A stretch of 64,000 bases of DNA from Glutamicibacter protophormiae (GTDB lineage Bacteria > Actinomycetota > Actinomycetes > Actinomycetales > Micrococcaceae). The notes beneath the pieces were generated by a model. It did not search any database, was not told where the DNA came from, and was given only the letters and a program-made list of their open reading frames with translations. Location: positions 217,090-281,089 of the forward strand of contig NZ_BMPH01000004.1 in NCBI RefSeq assembly GCF_014647495.1, in the 5' to 3' direction. Of this stretch, positions 1-10,800 are shown one piece after another; the stretch's first letter is position 1, and each line of letters opens with the position of its first letter. The translations under genes were made by a program, and so were the position numbers.

Positions 1-30
1 TTAGTTGCACTGCGCCACGAATCCGCCGAT

Positions 31-60
31 CCCAGTAAGGTTTACTCGTTTTTTACTGGG
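31..60 (-). terminator. Hairpin terminator after rmlCD
   Basis: An 8-bp perfect inverted repeat (31-38 with 53-60) encloses a 14-nt loop about 20 nt past the rmlCD stop codon. It is placed to end the rmlB-rmlCD transcript. There is no strong T-tract, so this is a moderate call. Confidence 0.45.
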
Positions 61-80
61 TTACTCATCAGGTCCGCAAA

Positions 81-2545
<2,465 letters not shown>

Positions 2546-2598
2546 ACCAGCATTACGCGCGCGTTGTGCAGACCTAGAGATTTTCGAGTACGGATACG

Positions 2599-2629
2599 CT
2601 GACAACCAGTATTGCGTCGTTGCTACGCT
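2599..2629 (+). promoter_or_regulatory. Candidate rmlA promoter (leaderless)
   Basis: CTGACA (2599-2604) and TGCTACGCT, with the -10 hexamer at 2624-2629, lie 19 nt apart; the -10 ends 6 nt before the rmlA ATG. There is no Shine-Dalgarno sequence, which fits a leaderless transcript divergent from rmlB. Confidence 0.35.
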
Positions 2630-2635
2630 CGAATT

Positions 2636-3544
2636 ATGAGGGGAATCATACTTGCTGGGGGAACCGGGTCGCGTCTGCACCCAATTACGAAGGGCATCTC
2701 AAAACAACTGGTGCCAGTCTTTGATAAGCCCATGATTTACTACCCGCTATCAACTTTGATGCTGGCTGGTATTCGGGACATTCTAATCATCACAACGCCT
2801 CAAGACGAGGCGCAATTTCGGAGCTTGCTCGGCGACGGCTCGCAGTTCGGGATCAGGCTCAGCTACAAGGTGCAGCCGAAGCCGGAAGGACTAGCGCAAG
2901 CGTTCATTATCGGTGCCGATCACATTGGGGATGAGTCCGTTGCCCTTGTGCTGGGCGACAACATCTTCCACGGACCGGGCTTCGGTACTCAACTGCGGAA
3001 ATACGTAGACCAGCTTGGAGCCACGGTATTTGGCTACTGGGTCAAAGACCCGCGGGCCTACGGCGTGGTGGAATTCGACGAGTCCCACCGAGCTGTTTCC
3101 CTGGAGGAAAAGCCGGCTGAACCGAAGAGCCACTACGCAGTACCCGGGTTGTATTTCTACGATAATTCCGTGGTCGGCAAGGCGCAGACACTCGCTCCAT
3201 CTCCGCGGGGCGAATTGGAAATCACAGACATCAACCGCCTGTATCTCCACGAGGGAAGCCTGAATGTGAATGTCCTGGCCCGGGGCACCGCTTGGCTTGA
3301 CACCGGAACTTTCGAATCTTTGAACGATGCGTCCAATTTCATTCGTACCGTCGAAGCCCGACAGGGTTTGAAAATCGGTGCTCCGGAAGAAGTCGCCTGG
3401 CGTCAGGGGTTCATCGACGATGGACACCTGCGCAGCTTGGCCGTCGAGCTCGGCAAGAGCGGCTACGGAGATTATCTCAAAGAGCTGCTCGATCACAGGT
3501 TCGCAGATCCATATCACGCTGCCGCGGATCCGCTGAGTGTCTAG
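2636..3544 (+). CDS. rmlA: Glucose-1-phosphate thymidylyltransferase
   Basis: RmlA joins dTTP and glucose-1-phosphate to give dTDP-glucose, the first step of dTDP-rhamnose synthesis. The 302-aa protein opens with the nucleotidyltransferase signature [11 protein letters not shown], followed by the K of [14 protein letters not shown] (about residue 107) and EEKP complete the active site. The start at 2636 gives the family's usual N-terminus MRGIILAGG; a slightly longer in-frame start exists but adds residues not seen in the family. It stands alone on the + strand, divergent from rmlB, and ends before a strong hairpin at 3572. Confidence 0.95.
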   Translation: MRGIILAGGTGSRLHPITKGISKQLVPVFDKPMIYYPLSTLMLAGIRDILIITTPQDEAQFRSLLGDGSQFGIRLSYKVQPKPEGLAQAFIIGADHIGDESVALVLGDNIFHGPGFGTQLRKYVDQLGATVFGYWVKDPRAYGVVEFDESHRAVSLEEKPAEPKSHYAVPGLYFYDNSVVGKAQTLAPSPRGELEITDINRLYLHEGSLNVNVLARGTAWLDTGTFESLNDASNFIRTVEARQGLKIGAPEEVAWRQGFIDDGHLRSLAVELGKSGYGDYLKELLDHRFADPYHAAADPLSV

Positions 3545-3571
3545 ATACTTCTGTAAACGGTAAATACGGAT

Positions 3572-3617
3572 GCGGGAGCCTTGGAATAATCACTCATGAT
3601 TATTCCAAGGCTCCCGC
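3572..3617. terminator. Long perfect hairpin, likely bidirectional terminator
   Basis: A perfect 19-bp inverted repeat (3572-3590 with 3599-3617) with an 8-nt loop lies 28 nt past the rmlA stop, followed by TTTCGTGTT on the + strand. It also lies past the stop of the TupA-like remnant on the - strand, so it can serve both sides. Confidence 0.75.
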
Positions 3618-3643
3618 TTTCGTGTTGGCCGGCCCTAACGGAT

Positions 3644-3825
3644 CTAGCCAGTCGTTTTGGCAATTTCGAGGCGTTCTTCAGCACGGGCCCAAAGGCGGCC
3701 AAGCCTGTCGGCCTCGACATCATGCATGATCTTCCGGTCCTTGTAGTAGAACGTCCCTGGAAAGAACGTGATTTCACCGAGGTAGACGCCCTTGGACGTA
3801 TTTTGGAATTCCGCGCGACAGACGC
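3644..3825 (-). pseudogene. C-terminal remnant of a TupA-like ATP-grasp protein
   Basis: Reading the - strand down to a TAG at 3644 gives about 60 codons containing NTSKGVYLGEITFFPG and DRLGRLWARAEERLE. This matches the C-terminal end of the TupA-like ATP-grasp family found in teichuronic or capsular polysaccharide loci. A stop codon appears in frame just upstream, near 3850, and no N-terminal part could be found, so this is a decayed fragment. It implies that the rml locus once continued into further surface-polymer genes. The family call is from memory of the motif. Confidence 0.55.
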
Positions 3826-3849
3826 AACACGGAGTCGTCTGGGATACCG

Positions 3850-4479
3850 TCTACCGTTGTTAATGACTCACGGGTTACTGAGACACGTATCATCGGAAAA
3901 GTCAGCTCAAGTTTGTCTGAAACTTCTACTGCTCCGGAACTGTCTGCGGCAGTTGAAAATGGTCACAATTTATGTTGAATCTCGTCGTCGCGACATGAGA
4001 ATTGTTGAGATATCCATCCAAAAGAACCATTACTTCATCGCCGAAGCACGAATACATCTGGACATCGCGCGCTGGCGTAGTCCTATTTGAGTAGCACAGA
4101 AGTCTCAACGAATAGGTGCGTCAGCGATCCAATTGGGTTCTACTACGGTCGTGGAGCGATGCACTGTAAATTGCTAGCAAACTGACGGTGTCAATGCATG
4201 ATGTTGCCCTGCTCTGCGCACTTCACATGCCAACGGTGGAGCTAAACAATTTCAATGGCTGGGGTCATGAATGCCGAATTGGGCAAACAACGTACCACTC
4301 TAGTTTTACGCGGCACCGAAGCAGTTTCTGGTTTTCAAAGCAACATGCGGGCGGCTCGCAGCGACTGCCCAGAGTAATCATGGTTCCGCACGGTACAGTT
4401 GGCATTCAAAGAAGCGGATTTGCGAAAATTTGTTTTCCGCTATGCAGGCAGGACACGACGAATACGATCAGGAGGATTC
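3850..4479. other. Intergenic, AT-richer, no gene recognised
   Basis: Open frames here lack high-GC codon bias and resemble nothing familiar. The stretch lies between the TupA-like remnant and a TagF-like gene and is probably eroded sequence from a rearranged polysaccharide locus. The only clear signal is the AGGAGG ribosome site at 4470 for the next gene. Confidence 0.4.
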
Positions 4480-5730
4480 TTGAGCGTTAGGGACTGGCTA
4501 GGCGACCAAGCTAAGTCAATGATTCAATCGAAGCCGGGAGCTACGGCCAGGAAGTGGCTCGGGCTCGAACCAACTATTGCGGCTAATCATGAGCTAGATC
4601 GAATATCCGTCAGTGGATCTGTCGTAGTATATTTCAGCGACGCGGTGCAGAAGAGTTATCAGCTTGAACAGTGGCTACCTACCTTGGAAGAGCTCAACAG
4701 GCATCATCGTGTGGTGCTGGTCTTCCGTAAGGTTCAAGCACTTCGTTACTTTCGCCAGCTAACCAGCCTGCCGAAAATCTTCCTGCGCCGCTTTGAAGAT
4801 CTGGTCACTTTCTACAATCACAACGATTTTCGGATTTGCCTGTATGTCAACAACGGCGTCGCGAATTTCCAATCCTTGAGTGCACCGCAGTTGGTGCATG
4901 TGCACATCAATCACGGAGAAAGCGACAAGCTTTCGATGGTTTCAAACCAAGCGAAGGCATACGACAAGGTCTTCGTCGCCGGACAGGCCGCCATTGAGCG
5001 TCACCGCCGCGCGCTCTACGACTTTGATCTGTCCAAGCTCGTGAGTGTTGGTCGACCTCAATTGGATAACGACTACGATCCGATCATCGATCCATTCAAG
5101 GGTCGGACGATCATGTACGCTCCAACGTGGGAAGGCGAGAACGAACAAAACAACTACACTTCCATCGACGTGTATGGTGTGAAAATCGTGCAGACCATTC
5201 TTTCACAGCCTGATACCCGGGTGCTCTACAAACCGCATCCTCGAATTGCCAGCTCGACGAATAAGGCCGTCACTGAGGCCCACTTGGCAATTGTTCAGAT
5301 TCTCGAAGAAAGCTCCGAGCAGGGAATCCCCAATAACTATGTGGAGGCAGGGGACATCCTTGCCCACTTCCAAAGCACCGACGGCATGATCACCGACATC
5401 TCTAGCGTCGGGCTTGATTACTTATACCTATGCCCTGAGAAGCCCTTGGTACTCACCGACAGGAGAAATAACCAGGCCCTCCTGAATACTGACGCCCCGA
5501 TCAGCAAGGCTTGTCCAGTTATCACTGTGGGCAACGAAGAAGAGATTCTTACGCGGTGGGCCGAGTACAGCCAACCAGAATCGATTGCGGTGCGCGCTGA
5601 AATGCGATCCTACTATTTCGGGACGAACAATTCATTAACCTCGACTCAGGCATTCCTAGACGCCATTGATCAATTGTTGGCGACTCGGTCGGAATCTGTG
5701 AAAAAGCGAAATCAGGAAATCGTCGAATAA
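4480..5730 (+). CDS. CDP-glycerol glycerophosphotransferase family protein (TagF-like)
   Basis: This protein of 416 aa belongs to the family that transfers polyol-phosphate units in teichoic-acid-like polymers. It has the HGESDKLS segment near residue 148 and YKPHP near residue 251, matching the two conserved His motifs of TagF-type enzymes, plus DISSVGLDYLYL near 309. A TTG start at 4480 is preferred because AGGAGG sits 4 nt upstream; an ATG 81 nt earlier has no ribosome site. The facing gene at 5865-7211 is a close paralogue. No signal peptide is seen, consistent with a cytosolic-face membrane-associated enzyme. The exact donor (CDP-glycerol or CDP-ribitol) cannot be told. Confidence 0.75.
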   Translation: MSVRDWLGDQAKSMIQSKPGATARKWLGLEPTIAANHELDRISVSGSVVVYFSDAVQKSYQLEQWLPTLEELNRHHRVVLVFRKVQALRYFRQLTSLPKIFLRRFEDLVTFYNHNDFRICLYVNNGVANFQSLSAPQLVHVHINHGESDKLSMVSNQAKAYDKVFVAGQAAIERHRRALYDFDLSKLVSVGRPQLDNDYDPIIDPFKGRTIMYAPTWEGENEQNNYTSIDVYGVKIVQTILSQPDTRVLYKPHPRIASSTNKAVTEAHLAIVQILEESSEQGIPNNYVEAGDILAHFQSTDGMITDISSVGLDYLYLCPEKPLVLTDRRNNQALLNTDAPISKACPVITVGNEEEILTRWAEYSQPESIAVRAEMRSYYFGTNNSLTSTQAFLDAIDQLLATRSESVKKRNQEIVE

Positions 5731-5864
5731 CCTGCTTTCGGCGCATTACATTCCCGTGCCAAATTCAAGTCAGCGCGAGGTCCGCAATGCAGCACGTTCA
5801 GGTTGGGTACGTCGAGCTTTCCGACCTCGGCGTCGCCGTTGGAAGACAGAAAATCCAGGGAATA

Positions 5865-7211
5865 TTATTGAGTTTCTGTCTGTGCCTGGAAGTGATTTCG
5901 ATTCGGAGGGAATGAGTTCGCCTCATCCCCCATCGCAGAATGCCATGCCCGGTATCCTGGGAGCTTTTTCCTTCGATCCATCAGCAGGTCGGCAATATGG
6001 GTGAAAAAACGTTCGGTTGACTCGCCTCGACGAATATCTCCAAAATAGTAGCTACGTATATCAAGTCGTTCCTCCGAGAAATCGTCAGATTTGATCCATG
6101 ATGGCAGCAACGTGTTCAGGGACGAAAGTTCACGAGCGCTGATCACATTGCAGGCGCCGGCTACCGGTGTGTCCAATAGAAGCTGCGGAAGATTCTGTCG
6201 CCGATCCGTAATGACCAGTGGCTTGTTTGGACACAGATACAAAAAATCCAATCCAACGCTGGAAACGTCGGCTACCAGCGCATCGATCGAGTCAAACATT
6301 GCAAGAACATTGCCAGAATCGTGGTATTCGTGGTTTGATCCGGTGCGACGCGAGTGATCGATCAGGGCGCAGATCCTTTCGTGCGACTCCCTCACGGACG
6401 ACGTCCTAGAGTCGATGATCCTTGGATGCGGTTTGTAAATAACCCTGAAATCGTCGCAGGATAGCAGGGCCCGGACAATATTTACTCCGTAGCAATCAAT
6501 GGACGTGTAGTTGTTGTCTTCGTTCTCCCCTTCCCAGGTGGGAGCGTACATCACCGTGAATTTTTCATGGGCCGCTAAGGTTGGTTCGAATCGCACGTCA
6601 AGCTGCGGCCGCCCCGAAATCACCAGCTTGTCCAGGTCGAAATCAATAAGCCGGGCCTTGTATCGCTCAATGGCTGCAGGCCCGGCGACGAGGACTCGGT
6701 CATAAGCTTTGGCCTTGTTGGAAACCATGGAAAGCTTGTCACTTTCACCATGATTGATATGCACATGTACAAGACGCGGGTGTTCCAAGGACTGGAAGTT
6801 CTTCCGGCTGTTGTTCACGTAGAGAACAAGCTGGAACTGGTTATCCTCATATAGATCCATCAGACTGGAAAAACGACGGACGAACATACGTGGCAATTCG
6901 GTATGTCGGCGTATTTGACGGAAGGTTGCAACGTCGCGGAACAGCAGGACTACACGATACGACTCATGCAGCTGTTCCAGGATCGGTAGCCATTGAAGCA
7001 ACTGGTACATCTTGTCGGGCTCATCGCCGAAGTACACAACGATAGTGGCGTCAATAGACACATTTTCGATCTCGACATTGAACGAACGGCCATTCTCAAT
7101 ACCTATCCAACCGAGCGCTTCATGAAGACCCGCTTTCCGCCCCAATCTTCCCGCAAGATTTCTCGAGTCGGTTTTTACTGCTGCTACGAGTTGATGAAGT
7201 ACATCCTTCAT
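5865..7211 (-). CDS. CDP-glycerol glycerophosphotransferase family protein (TagF-like), second copy
   Basis: The 448-aa product aligns along its length with the 4480-5730 protein: both share VVYF near the N-terminus, LYVNN, VHVHINHGESDKLSMVSN, MYAPTWEGEN, NNYTSID, YKPHPRI and SSVGLDFLYLCP. The ATG at 7211 is preceded by GGGGAG at 9 nt. The two genes face each other across a 134-nt gap, so they arose by inverted duplication or separate acquisition. Family knowledge suggests a role in wall polymer assembly; the acceptor and donor are unknown. The C-terminal 40 aa are polar and absent from the partner. Confidence 0.75.
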   Translation of the reverse strand: MKDVLHQLVAAVKTDSRNLAGRLGRKAGLHEALGWIGIENGRSFNVEIENVSIDATIVVYFGDEPDKMYQLLQWLPILEQLHESYRVVLLFRDVATFRQIRRHTELPRMFVRRFSSLMDLYEDNQFQLVLYVNNSRKNFQSLEHPRLVHVHINHGESDKLSMVSNKAKAYDRVLVAGPAAIERYKARLIDFDLDKLVISGRPQLDVRFEPTLAAHEKFTVMYAPTWEGENEDNNYTSIDCYGVNIVRALLSCDDFRVIYKPHPRIIDSRTSSVRESHERICALIDHSRRTGSNHEYHDSGNVLAMFDSIDALVADVSSVGLDFLYLCPNKPLVITDRRQNLPQLLLDTPVAGACNVISARELSSLNTLLPSWIKSDDFSEERLDIRSYYFGDIRRGESTERFFTHIADLLMDRRKKLPGYRAWHSAMGDEANSFPPNRNHFQAQTETQ

Positions 7212-7780
7212 GGTGCCAGACTCCCCGGGTCCAGAATTCGAGTATTAGTAGGCCATCGATTCATCCACTAATTCTGCAGCTACCCATTGAATCATCAGCC
7301 AACTAATGCGACGCCCAGCAACTACTTTGCCCCAACGAGATACTTGTGCCGAACATCACATATTAACAATAAATATTATCATGAAATATGGAGAATTGAC
7401 GCGTATTTAAAAGATGATCGACATTCAGTTACCCCCACTTCGGACTCAAGTATTTAGATCGGAATAAGGTTGCAACAATGCAACCAAACAGTGTTTCTGC
7501 ATCCGCGGAAAATTGTTTGAAGCATGCCGCTTGCCGATCAGCCAGATATTCGCTGCGGTTCCACAAACGAATCAAAATGATATCGATAATCATTCCAAAC
7601 CACACTCGCAATATACCCGAGTTTGGGGCAAATAATACGCAATCGTTGTTGGCAATTGACGACCTGTCGACAACTTATTGCCCTGCCTAATCAATGATTA
7701 TAAATGCGAGCCAAAAACCATTGACAGGCATTCCATGCCTTGGGCAATCGCGGGACTACGTCAGTCCGATCTCACGGCAA
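7212..7780. other. AT-rich intergenic stretch, no gene recognised
   Basis: No open frame with coding character was found on either strand. A very AT-rich patch lies near 7355-7400. The region separates the 5' end of the TagF-like gene from the 3' end of the giant peroxidase gene, so it should hold the promoter of the former. Confidence 0.5.
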
Positions 7781-7822
7781 GCGGGTGCCGCGCAGGATTC
7801 GACAATCCCACGCGGCACCCGC
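7781..7822 (-). terminator. Terminator of the haem peroxidase gene
   Basis: A 12-bp perfect stem (7781-7792 with 7811-7822) encloses an inner 5-bp stem (GGATT/AATCC) and a 4-nt loop. It begins about 46 nt past the peroxidase stop. No T-tract follows, which is common in high-GC actinobacteria. Confidence 0.65.
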
Positions 7823-7867
7823 CGTTCCGTTTACTTGATTTCAGGCCTGTTTCGACATTCCCTTTCC

Positions 7868-10800
7868 CTATGGGGCCTGGACTGGATTCGCGGGACTTGG
7901 CACAAGATCGGTCGCATTTGAATATGCAACTTCGTCCTGCCCCTGATCGTCCGTATAGGCGATGGCCAGCCTGATGTGGTGGTCCTGTTGCGCGGCGGTT
8001 ACCGTGAAGCTAGCCATGTTCGAACCGTCTCCGGTAGCGCCATCGATGTCCGTCCAATTTTCACCATCGGTGCTCTGTTGCCAGGTGTACACGCCGCCTG
8101 GTTCTTCGAGTACCGACTCAACACCGTCAGCATCCGACATGTGCGTGGTGATATGCAGGTTGTCGCCAACTTGCGGTGTTTGAGGTGCGATGACCGCGCC
8201 GACTGGTGCATCATTCACGTTCGCCACGGCTTCCGTGCCCGCGGACGAGATCTGCTCGTGCGTGCCGTTGCCGTCAATGTAGGTCACCTGGATCCTGACA
8301 GGAGCACCAACCTCCGCGTCGGTGAGCGTGAACTCGCCAGACTCATTGGTCTGGGTAGTTACCCAGGCACTGGTGAACGGATCGGTACCAGCCTCAACGA
8401 ACGACTGCAGCGAATACGTGAACGCCGAATCAATGCCGTCGAGGTCGGTGACCCCACTGGCGTCCGCGGTAATCGTTCCATCTTCAGAGATCGGCTGCGT
8501 GTAGTTCAAGGTGACTTCGCCATCGGCCTGACCGCAGTTTGCGGTAGAGCCCAGCGGCAGACAGACGGCCTTGTCATTGAACTGGATGCGTTCAATGTTG
8601 CGCAGCACGTTCGACATTTCCTCGCCTTCCAAGGTGTTGACCACCTTGACCACGTTGGATTCCAACTCCGTGACCGTGTAGTCGTCGGCAATGCCTTCGA
8701 ACACCGCGGTATCAATGTTGTTCGCCTGGTTCTCCAGACTCATGACCTCGCGGACAACATGAAGCTCGGTGGGATTGATGGTCCCGTTGAGCATCCTGGT
8801 GTTGAACGATGTCATTGAGTCCCGCGACTCGACCGCACCGCCTTCTGGACGGTATTCAAGCCGGACGTTGAGCCATGCGTCGCCGTCAACAAAGTTGCGT
8901 CCGTCGCGAGGTTCAATGAGGTCCGATCCCTGACCGCCAAGGAGGATGTTGTTGTTGAAGTCGCCGTCATAGGAAACCGGGTCGTCTTGCAGGAACGGCC
9001 TTGCATAGGCAGGTACTTCCCCACCACCAAGCAGCTCACGCAGATTGTCAATCCGATTCAGATGGCTCTGGGTCAGCTGGTGTCCGTAGCCGATCTGCCC
9101 GCCGGCTGGATCAAAGGTCAGATCGATGCCGCCCTGCGAACCGCGGAGGATATCGTTGCCGCGCCAGCCACTAGTGGCTTCGGTCTGCAGGAACCTGTCC
9201 CTGATGCTGGTCAGGTCCTGAGGCATACCGACAATGAATCCCATGTCCGCATTTACCGGCGTGGTGTGATTCTTGTGAGTCACCCAGTCGAAACCGAGGA
9301 CACCGGAGTACCTGTCCGTTCCCGGACCGGCCACCATGATGTCATCTCCACCCTCGGCATCGAGGTCGTTGTTGCCGCCGTTGCCGATCAGCACATCGTG
9401 ACCACCATGGTAGAGGTTCGGATCGTTGAACATGGTGTTTCCCATGTCGCCCTGAACCAAGTCGGCGCCGCCCAGACCCTCAAGCCAGTCGTTGCCTTCA
9501 TCGCCGTAGAGGACGTCCGGTCCGGTGGAGCCGATCAGGAAGTCATTGCCCAGGCCGCCGTGCGCGGTAACCCTGTCTTGGCCTCCCAGCATGTAATCCC
9601 TGCCAGACCCGCCGAAGGTCAAATCGGCTACGCCCGGTCCGGGGTTCATGACGTCGTTGCCGGCTTCGCCCTGCAACCTGTCGCCGTCTCCGAACAGATC
9701 GTTGAGGATGTCGTCGCCGTCACCGCCCATCAGGGCATCGACGCCGTCGTCACCTTCGATCCGGTCGTTTCCGCCCTTGCCCCAGATGGAGTCGTCGCCG
9801 AGTCCGCCGCGAATGGTGCTTGCCGCGTCGGTATCCTGGATCACGATGTGCTCAGGGCCGGTGAAGCGCCAGCCCGAAGCCGCCGAACCGGTTAGGCCGG
9901 CCGCATTCAGCTCAGCCTGCGGCTGATCCAAGTTGAACGTCAACTGAGGCGAGGCGAACACGTCATGCGGGACGCGGTCAGCGGTGGTGTTGCGCAACAC
10001 GATCTGCGACAGCGAGTTCGCCTCCAGCGAGCTGAAGAGCGTATTGCCCAGGTTCCGCGAGAGGTAGTAGAACCGGTCGCCGTTCTGCAGATCTTCCAGC
10101 TGCTGCTCGAAGACGTAGTTGAAGGTCGAGCCGAGCATGCCTCCGAAGATGTATGGCTTCTCAGCCAGTCCACCCATCCACAGGTCGATGTCGTTGACCC
10201 CGGTGTCTGCCGCAGGTGCCGACATGAATGCCGCATCTGCCGCAAGCGCCGTGCCTGCTGCACGCTTGGCTTCCAAGGTCGTCGCGTCAACCACCGATGG
10301 GTGGTTGGCGTAGGCGGCCAGGAAGTTCGAAATCGACTCCGGGTTCTTCATCGACAGCCGGAAGTCTTCCCAGCTTTCATATGGAGCCAACTGCGAATCA
10401 CCGGATTCGTTGTAGAAGGTCTCGCGGGCCTTCTGCAGCGGTGGAACGCCGGCGTCCCTGGCACGGGCCATATTGATCGCCGGAAGGTCCAGCGGCAGCC
10501 CCAGCAGCTTGTTGCGCAGGGTATCGGTCACGAACTCATCGATACCGTTGGCGGTCTGGTTGGCCAGCCCCTTCAGGATGCCTCCGGCCGAGTCATCGGC
10601 AGACATCGGTTGTCCATCCGGCCCGTTGGCGAACGCCGTTGGATTCAGGAATGCATCCAGCAGAGGCATTTCCGTCACCACGCCATTGTGCTCACGTGGA
10701 ATGGACTCGCGCAGCATCGAGTGTCCGAAGCGGTACACCGCATGGGCAAACTCTGCACTGATCGACGAGTTCACGTTCGGCTGGTACGAGTTCTCGTTCA

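Noticed and set aside
1..30. Possible gene end at the left edge
   Set aside because: A TTA at 1-3 could be a - strand stop, but such a gene would have to start within the next few dozen bases; nothing supports it.
3596..4090. Possible + strand gene of 164 codons after rmlA
   Set aside because: It starts inside the terminator hairpin and runs opposite the TupA-like remnant; no coding bias.
9300..9815. Tandem nucleotide repeats that could resemble a CRISPR or satellite
   Set aside because: They encode the RTX GGxGND repeats; spacing is that of protein repeats and units are diverged. No CRISPR array exists in the window.
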